Positions 41,989-51,768 of a stretch of DNA of 64,000 nucleotides are shown here, one piece after another (the first letter of the stretch is position 1; each line of letters begins with the position of its first letter). The notes beneath the pieces were generated by a model that saw only the letters and a list, made by a program, of their open reading frames with translations, was not told the DNA's origin and made no database searches. This stretch comes from Hymenobacter busanensis (lineage in GTDB: Bacteria; Bacteroidota; Bacteroidia; Cytophagales; Hymenobacteraceae), in assembly GCF_008727865.1 (NCBI RefSeq), contig NZ_VTWU01000001.1, positions 248,001 to 312,000 of the forward strand, read 5' to 3'. Both the position numbers and the translations under genes were made by a program.

Positions 41989-44532
41989 GTGAAAGTCTGC
42001 ATTGCCGAAAAACCCAGCGTCGCCCGTGAAATTGCCAACGTGCTCGGCGCCCGCCTGCGCATGGACGGCTACTTCGAGGGCAACGGCTACCAGGTGACCT
42101 GGACCTTTGGGCACTTTTGCACCCTGAAAGAGCCCCAGGATTACCAGCCCGAGTGGAAACGCTGGAGCATTCACGACCTGCCCATGCTGCCCGAGCAGTT
42201 CGGCATCAAGTTGATGCAGGACGACGGCGTGAAAAAGCAGTTCAACACCATCAAGCGCCTGCTGGCCGAGGCCGACGAAGTCATCAACTGCGGCGACGCC
42301 GGGCAGGAAGGGGAAGTCATTCAGCGCTGGGTGCTGACGGAGGCCAAATACCGCAAGCCCTTCAAGCGCCTCTGGATTTCGTCGCTCACCGAAGAAGCCA
42401 TCCGGCAGGGCTTCGCCAACCTGCGCGAGGGCAGCGAATTCGACCGCCTGTACATGGCCGGCAAGAGCCGCGCCATCGGCGACTGGCTGCTGGGGCTGAA
42501 CGCCACGCGCCTGTTCACGCTCAAATACGCTTCGGGCCGGGGGCAGGTGCTCAGCCTGGGCCGCGTGCAAACGCCCACGCTGGCCTTGCTGGTCGATAGG
42601 TACCACGAAATCCAGAACTTCAAGCCCGAGCCCTATTGGGTGCTGCGCACCGAGTACCGCGGCACCATGTTCAGCCACGTGGCGCCGCCCAAAAAAGGCA
42701 AGGCCGAAGACGACGAGCCCGACGAGAAGGCCCGCCTGAAAGCCCGCGGCTACTTTGTGAGCCAGGAAGAAGCCGATGCGGCCATGGCCGCCGTGAAAGA
42801 CGCGCCGCTGACCGTGACGGGCGTTGAAATCAAGAAGGCGCTGGAGTCGCCGCCCTCGTTGTTTGACCTGACTTCCTTGCAGGTGCAGTGCAACAACCAG
42901 TTGGGCCTCTCGGCCGAAGACACGCTCAAAACCGTGCAGGGGCTCTACGAGAAGAAAGTCGTCAGCTACCCGCGCGTGGATACCACCTTCCTGCCCGACG
43001 ACCAGTACCCCAAGATTCCCGGCATCCTACAGGGTTTGAGTGCCTACCACAGCCTCACGCAGCCGCTGCTGGCCGCCAAAATCAAGAAGTCGGGCAAGGT
43101 CTTCAACAACAACAAAGTCACCGACCACCACGCCATCATCCCGACGGGCGCGGCGGCGCAGGGCCTCGGCGGCACCGAGCACGCGGTGTACGACATAATC
43201 GTGCGCCGCTTCCTGGCCGCGTTTTACCCCGACTGCGAAGTCTCGAACACGACCGTGACGGCCGAAGCGGCCGGGCACCCGTTTCGGGTGCGCGGCCGGC
43301 AGATCCTGTCGCCCGGCTGGCGCGTGGTGTACGGCGACCCCACGCAGCAGCAGGCGCCCAGCACGGCCAAGCCCGGCGAGGGCGACGACGATGTGGTGAA
43401 TACCGTGCTGCCCGCGTTTGAGAAAGGCGAAAGCGGCCCGCACAAGCCCCGCCTCGACCAGAAAGTAACCCAGCCGCCGCGCGAATATACCGAGGCCATG
43501 CTGCTGCGCGGCATGGAAACCGCCGGCCGCAACGTGGACGACGAAGAGCTGCGCCAGGCCATGAAGGAAAACGGCATCGGCCGGCCCTCTACGCGCGCGG
43601 CCATCATCGAAACCTTGTTTAAGCGCGGCTACATCCAGCGCGAAAAAAAACGCATCGTGCCCACGCCCACCGGCGTCGAGCTGATTGGCCTGATTCGGAA
43701 CCCCACGCTGAAATCGGCGGAGCTGACGGGGCAGTGGGAGCGGAAGCTGCGCCAGATTGAGGGGGGCAACCTGGAGCCCGATGTGTTTCTGGACGAGCTG
43801 AAAGGCTTGGTGCGCGAAATGGTGCTGGAAGTGAAGCAGGACCGCTCGCGCATGATGGCCCCGCCGCCCACCACCTCGGAAGTAGCGTCGTCGGCCGCGA
43901 AAAACGGCGGGAGTAAGGCCGCACCAGTCAAGCCTGCGGCACCCAGCGGCCCATTGCCCGATGGCGCGTTGGGCGCTTGTCCGGCCTGCAAGCAGGGCCA
44001 CATCCTGAAAGGCAAAACCGCCTTCGGCTGCTCGCGCTGGAAAGACGGCTGCGGGTTCCGTCTCGCGCCGGTGGTGGAGGGCAAGAAGCTGACCGACACG
44101 CAGGTGAAGGCGCTGCTGAGCAAGGGCCGCACGCCCGTCATGAAGGGCTTCATCGACGACCTCGGAGCCAAGTTCGACGCCGCCATCGGCCTAAATGCCC
44201 AGCACCAGCCCGAGCTGTTGCGCGCCGCCGAAAGCAAGCCCGCTTCGGAAGACAAGCCGCAGCAGATTCCCTGCCCGGTGTGCCGCCTGGGCACCATGCT
44301 CAAGGGCAAAACCGCCTGGGGCTGCTCGCGCTTCCGCGAAGACTGCCAGTTTCGGGTACCGCTGGAACTGTGCGGCCGCCTGCTCACCGACGCCCAAGTA
44401 GCCAAGCTGCTGCGCCGCGGCAAGTCCGACGTGATTCGCGGCTTCACCTCGCAGCGCACCGGCCAGAAGTTCGAGGCCGCGCTGGAAATTTCGGCCGAAG
44501 GCGAAGTAAAGTTTGTGTTTGAGAAGAAGTAA
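41989..44532 (+). CDS. topB: DNA topoisomerase III
   Basis: A protein of 847 residues, starting with GTG. MKVCIAEKPSVAREIANVLG is the Toprim start, and VVSYPRVDTTFLP contains the active-site Tyr327 that forms the DNA-protein link. The C-terminal third has two copies of the Toprim C-terminal repeat with four-Cys clusters (CPACKQGHILKGKTAFGC and CPVCRLGTMLKGKTAWGC), about 65 residues each, plus a Pro/Ala linker before them. The enzyme decatenates DNA and resolves recombination and replication intermediates. The next gene starts 4 bp after its stop codon, so they are probably co-transcribed. Confidence 0.95.
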   Translation: MKVCIAEKPSVAREIANVLGARLRMDGYFEGNGYQVTWTFGHFCTLKEPQDYQPEWKRWSIHDLPMLPEQFGIKLMQDDGVKKQFNTIKRLLAEADEVINCGDAGQEGEVIQRWVLTEAKYRKPFKRLWISSLTEEAIRQGFANLREGSEFDRLYMAGKSRAIGDWLLGLNATRLFTLKYASGRGQVLSLGRVQTPTLALLVDRYHEIQNFKPEPYWVLRTEYRGTMFSHVAPPKKGKAEDDEPDEKARLKARGYFVSQEEADAAMAAVKDAPLTVTGVEIKKALESPPSLFDLTSLQVQCNNQLGLSAEDTLKTVQGLYEKKVVSYPRVDTTFLPDDQYPKIPGILQGLSAYHSLTQPLLAAKIKKSGKVFNNNKVTDHHAIIPTGAAAQGLGGTEHAVYDIIVRRFLAAFYPDCEVSNTTVTAEAAGHPFRVRGRQILSPGWRVVYGDPTQQQAPSTAKPGEGDDDVVNTVLPAFEKGESGPHKPRLDQKVTQPPREYTEAMLLRGMETAGRNVDDEELRQAMKENGIGRPSTRAAIIETLFKRGYIQREKKRIVPTPTGVELIGLIRNPTLKSAELTGQWERKLRQIEGGNLEPDVFLDELKGLVREMVLEVKQDRSRMMAPPPTTSEVASSAAKNGGSKAAPVKPAAPSGPLPDGALGACPACKQGHILKGKTAFGCSRWKDGCGFRLAPVVEGKKLTDTQVKALLSKGRTPVMKGFIDDLGAKFDAAIGLNAQHQPELLRAAESKPASEDKPQQIPCPVCRLGTMLKGKTAWGCSRFREDCQFRVPLELCGRLLTDAQVAKLLRRGKSDVIRGFTSQRTGQKFEAALEISAEGEVKFVFEKK

Positions 44533-44536
44533 CCCA

Positions 44537-44866
44537 ATGGGAAAACAGCATCAATCCCGAAAAGCAGCAACCAAACCAGCGCCTCCTGTAGCCCAGCCCA
44601 ACGCGCTATTTAAAGCCCGCCTGCTGGGTTACCTCGTGGGCATTGTGCCACTGCTGGCGCTGCTGTTGCTGTTTCGGCAGGTGCTGCCGAGCACGGTGGC
44701 GTTGGTGCTGGTCATGCTCGGTACGTTTGCCTCGGTGGTGGTGCAGCAGCGCGTGCGGCTGCGGTTTCCGTACGATTTCAAGCGGCGCGAAGAATGGTGG
44801 GCGCTGGGTGCGTACACGCTGGTGGTGCTGGTGGTGACGGTGGCGTTTTTCGCCTTGCAGCGTTGA
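44537..44866 (+). CDS. Small two-helix membrane protein, unknown function
   Basis: A protein of 109 residues with a short polar N-terminus (MGKQHQSRKAATK), two or three hydrophobic helices (YLVGIVPLLALLLLF, STVALVLVMLGTFASVVV, LGAYTLVVLVVTVAFF) and a charged loop FKRREEWW. No family was recognised. It is 4 bp downstream of topB, so it may simply ride on that transcript. ATG 44537 is chosen because an upstream in-frame start would overlap topB. Confidence 0.65.
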   Translation: MGKQHQSRKAATKPAPPVAQPNALFKARLLGYLVGIVPLLALLLLFRQVLPSTVALVLVMLGTFASVVVQQRVRLRFPYDFKRREEWWALGAYTLVVLVVTVAFFALQR

Positions 44867-45026
44867 GGCACCGGCTCATTTCAGAACAGCAGCAGGCCTC
44901 CGTTATCGTCGCGTGGAAGGCAAACCCGGGGGGCATGCTAATATGATGATGGTTTGGGCGTTGAGCGCGCAGAGCCGGTAAAAAGTCTGCGAAAGAAGCA
45001 ACGGTAGCCGGTTCGGGCGCATCTAG

Positions 45027-45052
45027 GCGGTCAAACGCACTTGTCTGACCGC
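45027..45052 (+). promoter_or_regulatory. Inverted repeat ending one base before a start codon
   Basis: GCGGTCA (45027-45033) and TGACCGC (45046-45052) are exact reverse complements separated by 12 bases. The ATG of the next gene is at 45054. In RNA it would form a 7-bp hairpin against the start codon; on DNA it could be an operator. Confidence 0.45.
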
Positions 45053-45053
45053 T

Positions 45054-46166
45054 ATGAAACCACTTTTGCTGGGTAGTCTGCTGCTGATCGGCGGAACTAC
45101 ATTTGCCCAATCCACCGCCACCTACCAAGGCTTGCCCGTCATCAAGGCGCACGAGTTGCGGGCCGATTACCGGCTGGGCCGCGAATGGGTGAAAGGCAAC
45201 TGGCGCATTGCCCCCGAAGCCAGCCCCGATGTGCTCATCCTGCCCTTGCACACGGCCAAGGAAACCCTCGTGTTCCGCACCGACCACGACTCCATTCGCT
45301 ACACGCTGGCACCCGGCAACACCCAGCGCTTCTACGTGCTGCTCGACGACGGCCGCTACGCCCTGACGGAGCTGCGCGCCACCGCCTTCACCGCCGAGCC
45401 CCTGCGCTTCGATACCAAGGCTCCAGCCGCCGCTTTTCCGATGCAGTACGAAGCCGGCCGCAACAACGCCTACCTCGCGCAGCTGCGCCAGCAGTACCAC
45501 CTCGACGCTGTGGTGCAAGGCGCCCGCAACGATACCGAGCGGGCCTTGCGCCTGCTGCACTGGGTGCACCAGCAGTGGGACCACAACGGCGAAAACCAGC
45601 CCACCAAGAGCGATGCGCTTTCCATTCTGGAAGAAGTGAAGCAGGGCAAGCAGTTTCGCTGCGTGGAGTACGGCATCGTGGCCACCTCCTGCCTGAACGC
45701 CTTCGGGCTGAAGTCGCGGGTGCTGGGCCTGAAAACCAAAGACGTGGAAACCACCGAAAGCGGAGCCGGACACGTGCTGCTGGAAACCTGGCTGCCCGAC
45801 CTGCAGAAGTGGGTGCTGCTCGACGGGCAGTGGGACGTAATGCCGGTGCTAAAGGGCAAGCCGCTCAACGCGGTGGAATTTCAGCAGGCCATTGTCAGCA
45901 ACTACAAAGACCTGGAAATCAGCAGCCTCTCGGGCGCCAGCAAAATGGCCTATGTCAGCTGGATTACGCCCTACCTGTACTACCTGGACGTGAAGTTCGA
46001 CAACCGCGAAGGCGTGGGGCTGGAACGGGCCAAGGTGAACGGCAAAAGCAGCCTGATGCTGGTGCCCGCCGGTGCCAAGGAGCCTACCGTCTTTCAGGTG
46101 AAGAATCCCATCACTTACTGCCACTACACCCATTCGGTGGCGGCTTTCTACGCCAAGCCGGAATAA
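45054..46166 (+). CDS. Secreted transglutaminase-like protein
   Basis: A protein of 370 residues with a signal peptide (GSLLLIGGTTFAQS). The transglutaminase core has FRCVEYGIVATSCL (Cys203), GAGHVLLETW (His240) and VLLDGQWD (Asp257), the full catalytic triad. The middle segment ARNDTERALRLLHWVHQQWD is the usual lead-in. It is probably periplasmic, with a cysteine-peptidase or transglutaminase-like reaction. Bacteroidota have many such proteins of uncertain role. A hairpin abuts the start codon, and a terminator follows 39 bp after the stop. Confidence 0.85.
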   Translation: MKPLLLGSLLLIGGTTFAQSTATYQGLPVIKAHELRADYRLGREWVKGNWRIAPEASPDVLILPLHTAKETLVFRTDHDSIRYTLAPGNTQRFYVLLDDGRYALTELRATAFTAEPLRFDTKAPAAAFPMQYEAGRNNAYLAQLRQQYHLDAVVQGARNDTERALRLLHWVHQQWDHNGENQPTKSDALSILEEVKQGKQFRCVEYGIVATSCLNAFGLKSRVLGLKTKDVETTESGAGHVLLETWLPDLQKWVLLDGQWDVMPVLKGKPLNAVEFQQAIVSNYKDLEISSLSGASKMAYVSWITPYLYYLDVKFDNREGVGLERAKVNGKSSLMLVPAGAKEPTVFQVKNPITYCHYTHSVAAFYAKPE

Positions 46167-46204
46167 GCACCGGCCTGGGCCAGTGGGCCCATAGCTTGGT
46201 TGAG

Positions 46205-46249
46205 ACACCCGTTTGATGCGCGCTGCGTATCGAACGGGTGTACTTTTTT
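46205..46249 (+). terminator. Terminator after the transglutaminase-like gene
   Basis: ACACCCGTT (46205-46213) pairs with AACGGGTGT (46233-46241). The stem extends further with ATCG pairs and one G-U pair, followed by AC and six T residues. The next gene starts only 9 bp after the T-run. Confidence 0.8.
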
Positions 46250-46257
46250 CACCGCCT

Positions 46258-46488
46258 ATGCCTCCGCAACTCGGTAAACTTCTTGTGCTCCTTGGCCTGG
46301 GCATCGTCATTCTGGGCGCCGTCATCTGGCTGGGCGGCGGCAGCCTGCTGAGTTGGTTTGGCCGCCTGCCCGGCCACATCCGCATCGAGCGGCCCGGCTT
46401 TCGTTTCTACGCGCCCATCGTGTCGATGCTGCTGGTGAGCTTGCTGCTGAGCGCGGTGCTCTGGCTGGTTCGGCGGCTGGGTGGCTAG
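46258..46488 (+). CDS. DUF2905 family small membrane protein
   Basis: A protein of 76 residues. LGKLLVLLGLGIVILGAVIWLGG is the first membrane helix, and LSWFGRLPGHIRIERPGFRFYAPI is the family's signature loop (GxLPGDIxIxRxxFxFYxP). A second helix follows. Members are small membrane proteins of unknown role, widespread in bacteria. ATG 46258 gives the family start; an upstream in-frame start would lie within the terminator hairpin. Its transcript may start within the terminator region or come from readthrough. Confidence 0.85.
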   Translation: MPPQLGKLLVLLGLGIVILGAVIWLGGGSLLSWFGRLPGHIRIERPGFRFYAPIVSMLLVSLLLSAVLWLVRRLGG

Positions 46489-46738
46489 GGCTGGTCTGCC
46501 GCTGGAAAACAATTGGCAATACCATACCGAAAAGTAGCTAGCCCCCACTGCGCCTAGCCGCAGTAGTGGGTGGGGTGATGGTAAAATGATAGGGGCACGA
46601 AATTATTCTCCCCCGATGATGTAGTTGTGCCTTTTTCGGGAGTGGCCTACCTTTTCGACAGGCGTTGCACAAAGCGCGCAGGCCCGGCAATGCGGCCCGT
46701 TCCGCAGTGCAGGTTTTTATTCCATTAGGCGGCCGTCG

Positions 46739-48358
46739 ATGATGATGAAGCTTTTTGCCTGGATAGGTGTGATGTTGATGGCCTTGAGCGCACGGGCGCA
46801 GGGCCAATGGGATTGGGCGCAGCGCCTGCCGTTGGTGAACACGGCGGTAGCGGCCGGCCCGGCCGGGCGGGTGTACGTGAGCGGTTCGTTCAGCGGCTTG
46901 GTGGTCATTGGCGGAACCCGGTACGCGGCCGTTGGCACCGAAGACGGCTTTATAGGTTGTTTCACCAGTGCCGGCGTGTTGCAGTGGAGCCAGCAACTGA
47001 GCAGTCAGCCCTACTATCCGCAGACGCAACCACAGTCTGCATCTCCCACCGACATTGCCGCCGATGCCGCGGGCAACAGCTACGTGACCGGGGCCTTTAC
47101 GGGGCGCATCAGTTTCCCCAATGCCACGGTTACGGCCCCGATGGGCTGGAATGGGCTCTTCACGGCCAAGTATTCGCCCGCCGGAGCACTGCAGTGGATT
47201 CGAGCGGGCGGCTGCCCGAGCTACGCCAGCAAGCCCGGGGCAATAGCCGTCGATGCAGCGGGCAATAGCTACATAGCCGGCGGCGTAACGTCGCCGGCCG
47301 TATTCGATCAGGTAAGCAAGTCGTTTGCCGGCAAATACCAAGTGTTTGTGGCCAGCTACTCCACCACCGGAGCCATTCGGTGGCTCACTACGGGAAGCGG
47401 ACAGTCCAACACTAACCTCGCCCAGGACGTTGCCGCCGATGGCCACGGTGGCGTATACGTGGTGGGGAGTTACTACAGCGAGCTGACGCTGGGCGCAACG
47501 GTATTACCCGCCAACAGCAGCAACGGCACGCAGTACCCCAACCAATTGATTGCGCAACTTCGCGGCTCGACCGGGCAGGTAGTGTGGGCCCGGTGGGCCG
47601 GTGGCCCGGGTTCGTACGTGTTGGGCGAAGGCATTTCGGTAGATGATGCGGGCAATACCTGCGTGGCAGGGCGATATAGCGGCGCCCCCGCGTTTGGGCT
47701 GGGTACCAACGGGCTTCCGGCTGCGAGCAGCCCCACCGCCTACGCGGCGGCCTACACCAGCGTCGGTACCCCGCGCTGGGCCGTTCCGCTTGACCTTACC
47801 ACCAACCAGGGCCGTTGCCGCACCGCCAGCGCCGCTGATGGCAGCCGTTGCTATGTACTCAGCGACCGGACCACCGTTTCGCCCACGCCTGTGGTGCTGC
47901 GCCGCCTGTGGCCCGCGTCGGGAAGCACTCAGTGGCGGCTCGATATGCGCGGCGATGCGCATCCTTATGCGCTGACACTAGCCCCCGATGGATACCTATT
48001 TGCTACGGGTAGTGTTTCCGGTACGGCGTATTTCGGCCCATCAATGCTTAACGCAGCCAGCCCGGCCAACTTCTTTGTGCGGGTGAGCGAAACCGCCGCC
48101 CGCCAAACTGCCACGGCCGCGCAAAACGCGTGGACCGCGTACCCCAACCCAACGCAGAACCTACTGCGCGTGCCTCTGCCAGAGCCAGCGCAAGCTACCG
48201 TGCGTGATGCCTTCGGCCAACTTCGCATGCAAACCTTGCTACACCCGCAGCCCGACGGTGCTTGGCTGAACGTGGACCGCCTGCTGCCCGGCACCTACGT
48301 GCTGGAGTTACGCACGGCCGGCGGTGTTGTACACCGGCAGTGGGTAGTGAAAGAATAG
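46739..48358 (+). CDS. Secreted beta-propeller (SBBP-like) protein with T9SS sorting domain
   Basis: About 539 residues. Three start codons in a row (46739, 46742, 46745) precede KLFAWIGVMLMALSARAQ, a signal peptide. Repeats of the form IAADAAGNSYVTGAFTG, IAVDAAGNSYIAGG and VAADGHGGVYVVGSY mark SBBP-type beta-propeller blades (about 60 residues each). The last 80 residues (AYPNPTQNLLRVPLP to HRQWVVKE) are a type A sorting domain for type IX secretion. The protein is probably surface-exposed; the function is unknown. The 250-bp gap before it has an imperfect hairpin at about 46543-46574 but no gene. Confidence 0.85.
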   Translation: MMMKLFAWIGVMLMALSARAQGQWDWAQRLPLVNTAVAAGPAGRVYVSGSFSGLVVIGGTRYAAVGTEDGFIGCFTSAGVLQWSQQLSSQPYYPQTQPQSASPTDIAADAAGNSYVTGAFTGRISFPNATVTAPMGWNGLFTAKYSPAGALQWIRAGGCPSYASKPGAIAVDAAGNSYIAGGVTSPAVFDQVSKSFAGKYQVFVASYSTTGAIRWLTTGSGQSNTNLAQDVAADGHGGVYVVGSYYSELTLGATVLPANSSNGTQYPNQLIAQLRGSTGQVVWARWAGGPGSYVLGEGISVDDAGNTCVAGRYSGAPAFGLGTNGLPAASSPTAYAAAYTSVGTPRWAVPLDLTTNQGRCRTASAADGSRCYVLSDRTTVSPTPVVLRRLWPASGSTQWRLDMRGDAHPYALTLAPDGYLFATGSVSGTAYFGPSMLNAASPANFFVRVSETAARQTATAAQNAWTAYPNPTQNLLRVPLPEPAQATVRDAFGQLRMQTLLHPQPDGAWLNVDRLLPGTYVLELRTAGGVVHRQWVVKE

Positions 48359-48369
48359 TCGCGCGGCTC

Positions 48370-49854
48370 TCATGAAGCAATCCGCGCTGGCACAGCGGGC
48401 CCGGCTTGCCCATACTGCACGATGTTCTCAATCATGCCCTTGAAAATGACGAAGTGAAAGGGCACCAGCGCGTACCAGTACAGCCGCCCGGCCAGCCCGT
48501 CGGGGCGGAACGCGGCCAGCTGCTCCAGCGTGTGGGTGCCGTCGGCGTTGGGCAGAATGCGGAACTGCAGCCAAGCCTCGCCGGGCAGCTTCATTTCGGC
48601 GTAGAGCAGCAGGCGCTGGCCGGCGCGGTCGGCCACGAGCACGCGCCAGAAGTCGAGCGGGTCGCCCGGGCGCAGGTCGGTGGGGGAGCGGCGGCCGCGG
48701 CGCAGGCCCACGCCGCCCACGAGCTTGTCGAGCACGCCGCGCACGCGCCAGAGCCAGTCGACCTTGTACCAGCCGCGCTTGCCGCCTAGGCGCCATACGT
48801 TGGCCAGCACCTCTTCGGGCGGGCGTGCAAAGGCCAGCGTCTGGCGGTCGAAAAACATGCCGTGCTGCGGAATCTGCACGTAGTCCATGTAGTTTTTGTC
48901 GGCCACGCCGCTGCTCACGGCGTCTTTCCAGCTGCTCACCACCTCGTTTTGCTCGATGCGCTGAAACGCCAGCTGCAAGGCGGCCTCGTAGCTCATGCAC
49001 GCGTGCGGCACGGCAACCTCGATGCTGCATTTGGGGTCGACCACGGTATCGTTGCGCAGCGAATCGACGAGGCTACGGGCCAGCGAAAACGAGGTGCGCG
49101 TGACCAGAAACAGCCACCACGACGAGAGCCGCGGCGTGAGCACCGGCACCGTGACGATGCGCCGCCGAAAGCCGCGCTGCCGGGCAAAACCCTCCAGCAT
49201 CTGCTTGTAGGTCAGCACGTCGGGTCCACCGATGTCGAAGGCCCGGCCGTAGCAGGCGGGGTTGCCGAGCACGGCCGTGAGGTAGTGCATCACGTCGCGC
49301 ACGCCAATGGGCTGGCAGCGCGAGTTGAGCCAGCGCGGCCCAATCATGACCGGCAGCTTTTCCACCAGGTCGCGGATGATTTCGAACGAGGCCGAACCCG
49401 AGCCGATGATGATGCTGGCCCGCAACACGGTGGCGCGGGCGCGGGCCGCTTGCTGCAGGATGTGCTCGACGCCCTGCCGGGAACGGAGGTGCGTGGAGAG
49501 GTGCGCGTCGTTGGCAATGCCCGAGAGGTAGACCACCTGCCGGATAGCGGAGCCGTCGAGGTAGCGCACGAAGTTGCGGGCCGACTCCTGCTCGGCGCGG
49601 TAGAAGTCCGTGCCGTTGGTGCTCATCGAATGCACCAGGTAATACGCCGCGTCGAATTCGGTGGGCAACTGGCGCAGCGTGTCGGGCTGGCGCAAATCGG
49701 CGCGCACCACCTGTACCCGCTCCTGCAGCGCGGGCGGCAGCTCGAAGCGGCGCGGGTCGCGCACGAGGCAGGTGACGCGGTGGCCGGCTTGCACCAGCAG
49801 GGGCAGCAGGCGCTGGCCGATGTAGCCGTTGGCGCCGGTGAGCAGGATTCGCAT
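48370..49854 (-). CDS. SDR-type NAD(P)-binding protein fused to DUF2867
   Basis: A protein of 494 residues. The N-terminus RILLTGANGYIGQRLLPLL is an atypical SDR cofactor fold (GxxGxxG), with YLVHSM and VVYLSGIAND. From about residue 300 on a DUF2867 domain follows (GWYKVDWLWRVRGVLDKLVGG, LLLYAEMKLPGEAWLQF). Such fusions are widespread and of uncertain function; a role in fatty acid, quinone or isoprenoid modification has been suggested but is not proven. It is divergent from the GT39 gene. A CACCTTTG match to the -7 consensus lies 12 bases upstream of its start, suggesting a very short leader. Confidence 0.85.
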   Translation of the reverse strand: MRILLTGANGYIGQRLLPLLVQAGHRVTCLVRDPRRFELPPALQERVQVVRADLRQPDTLRQLPTEFDAAYYLVHSMSTNGTDFYRAEQESARNFVRYLDGSAIRQVVYLSGIANDAHLSTHLRSRQGVEHILQQAARARATVLRASIIIGSGSASFEIIRDLVEKLPVMIGPRWLNSRCQPIGVRDVMHYLTAVLGNPACYGRAFDIGGPDVLTYKQMLEGFARQRGFRRRIVTVPVLTPRLSSWWLFLVTRTSFSLARSLVDSLRNDTVVDPKCSIEVAVPHACMSYEAALQLAFQRIEQNEVVSSWKDAVSSGVADKNYMDYVQIPQHGMFFDRQTLAFARPPEEVLANVWRLGGKRGWYKVDWLWRVRGVLDKLVGGVGLRRGRRSPTDLRPGDPLDFWRVLVADRAGQRLLLYAEMKLPGEAWLQFRILPNADGTHTLEQLAAFRPDGLAGRLYWYALVPFHFVIFKGMIENIVQYGQAGPAVPARIAS

Positions 49855-49928
49855 GCGGGCTCGGGCAAAGGTGAACTATTCCGAAACCACCCGGCGGGGC
49901 CGATGTTCAGCACCCGGCCCGTTTGCGC

Positions 49929-49936
49929 TACTTTTG
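49929..49936 (+). promoter_or_regulatory. Exact TAnnTTTG -7 element of the GT39 gene
   Basis: TACTTTTG matches the -7 consensus exactly and lies 26 bp before the chosen start codon at 49962. A TTC lies 20 bases upstream as a weak -33. Confidence 0.5.
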
Positions 49937-49961
49937 TCGCCGCTCTACGTTTGCTCTGCCT

Positions 49962-51632
49962 ATGGTTCCGGTTCCGATGTCTTCCCGCGTGTGGTTGTGG
50001 CTCCTGTTGGCGGTATTGGGCGGGGCTTTTCTAATCAACCTCGGGGCGTGGGGCGTACTCGAAAGCAGCGAGGCCCGCTACGCCGAAATCGGGCGCGAAA
50101 TGCTGACGGGGCGCGACTGGCTCCACCCGCGGCTGCTGGGCATTCAGCACTTTCACAAGCCGCCCTTGACGTATTGGCTCACGGCCATCGGGCTGGCGTT
50201 GTTTGGCGGCAGCGCGGCGGCGGTGCGGGTGCTGCCCGTGCTGGCCGTGCTGGCCCAGGTAGGATTGGTGTACGGACTCGCCCGCTTGGTTTTCAACGGC
50301 GACGTGCGCCGGGCCCTGGCGACGGCCGTGGTGTACGGCACGTTGCCGGTCGTGCTCATTTCGGCCCTCAACGTAACCACCGACGCCTACCTGGCCACGC
50401 TGGAGCTGCTGGCCGCCTATGCCTTTGTGCGCTACCATTACACGCCGGGCGAAAAGCGCGCCGCCGGCTGGCTGTACCTCGGCTGGGTGGCGCTGGGGCT
50501 GGGGTTTCTCACCAAAGGCCCGGTGGCCGCCGTGCTGCCGCTCATGGCCGTCATCAGCCTGCACCTCACGCCCGGCGCGCCCCGCCGCGCCTGGAGTGCG
50601 CAGCACTTGCTGGCCGGGGTGCTGTTTGCCCTCGTGGGGCTGAGCTGGTACCTGGTGCTGGTGGCCGACAACCCCGCGTTTCTGCGCTATTTTCTGTTTG
50701 AGCACACCGTAGAGCGGTTTGCCAACGCCGCCACATTCAACCGCAGCAAGCCGTGGTGGTTCTACCTGGTGCTGGCGCCGCTGGGCAGCTTGCCGTGGTC
50801 GGCGGCGCTGCTGACGGAAGTGGTGCGCACCGGCTGGCGCGGCTTGGGCCGCCGCTGGCAAATGGTGCTGCTGTGGTGGGTGCTGGTGCCGCTGCTGTTT
50901 TTCTCGCTTTCCAGCTCCAAGCTGCTGCTCTACGTGCTGCCCATCTTTCCCGGCGTAGCCCTGCTGACGGTGGAGCTGCTGGGCCGCCGCACCGATGCCG
51001 TGCTGCTGCGCTGGTACGTGGGCTTCGTCGCGTTTTTTGGGCTGGCACTCGGGGCGCTGTGTTTGCTGCCGGTGCTGGGCCCGCAGTTTGGCATCAGCGT
51101 CAGTCCGTTCACCACCATCTGGCCGGCGGCGAGCATCGTGGTGCTCATTCTCACGCACATGTTTTGGGACGAAGTGCGCATTGCGCCCCGGCTGCTGGTA
51201 CTCGCAGTCGTTTTCACCGCCGGCCTGTTGGTGAGCGTGAAGCCCGTGCTGGCCCAAATTGAGCTGGAAGCCAACGGCAGCCGACCCATTGCCCGGCGGC
51301 TGCAAGCCCTGCGCCTCGACACCCGCCCGGTGCTGGTATACAACGAGTTGCTGCCGTCGTTGGCCTTCGAACAGCAACGCCTGCCCGTGTCGCTCTACGA
51401 CGGGGAACACACCCTGCGCCGCGAAACCCAGTTCGAGCGTGATGCCCAATGGCGCCGCACGTGGATTGACCTCACCAACCCCGCCGATACCGCCGCGCTG
51501 GGCCCGCTGCTGCGCCAGCATGCGGTGGTGGTGTCGAAAGGCGAGCTGCCGGCCGAGCGGCAATGGCTGGTGCGCGGCCTGCCGCAGCACGAGCACGTGG
51601 GCGAGTGGCTGATTTACTACGGCGGCTGGTAA
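49962..51632 (+). CDS. GT39 family (ArnT/PMT-like) membrane glycosyltransferase
   Basis: A protein of 556 residues with about twelve hydrophobic segments. ESSEARYAEIGREMLTGRDW is the first periplasmic loop, with acidic residues typical of the ArnT catalytic site, and HKPPLTYWLTAIGLALFG is the next conserved block. ArnT enzymes transfer sugars such as aminoarabinose from a polyprenyl carrier to lipid A. Many Bacteroidota members have unknown acceptors. ATG 49962 is chosen because it lies downstream of the TACTTTTG element; an earlier start at 49923 would precede it. Confidence 0.87.
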   Translation: MVPVPMSSRVWLWLLLAVLGGAFLINLGAWGVLESSEARYAEIGREMLTGRDWLHPRLLGIQHFHKPPLTYWLTAIGLALFGGSAAAVRVLPVLAVLAQVGLVYGLARLVFNGDVRRALATAVVYGTLPVVLISALNVTTDAYLATLELLAAYAFVRYHYTPGEKRAAGWLYLGWVALGLGFLTKGPVAAVLPLMAVISLHLTPGAPRRAWSAQHLLAGVLFALVGLSWYLVLVADNPAFLRYFLFEHTVERFANAATFNRSKPWWFYLVLAPLGSLPWSAALLTEVVRTGWRGLGRRWQMVLLWWVLVPLLFFSLSSSKLLLYVLPIFPGVALLTVELLGRRTDAVLLRWYVGFVAFFGLALGALCLLPVLGPQFGISVSPFTTIWPAASIVVLILTHMFWDEVRIAPRLLVLAVVFTAGLLVSVKPVLAQIELEANGSRPIARRLQALRLDTRPVLVYNELLPSLAFEQQRLPVSLYDGEHTLRRETQFERDAQWRRTWIDLTNPADTAALGPLLRQHAVVVSKGELPAERQWLVRGLPQHEHVGEWLIYYGGW

Positions 51633-51768
51633 AAAAGCACCTGCCGGGTAACCCAACTAGGTTGCTTATCATTATTCCTGCAACTTGGGCCGTGCGGTAT
51701 GCTTGATGCTAGCTGCATGCCGAACTCAATTGCCCAACTACACCAACCTGCAACCCAACATCAGTCTT

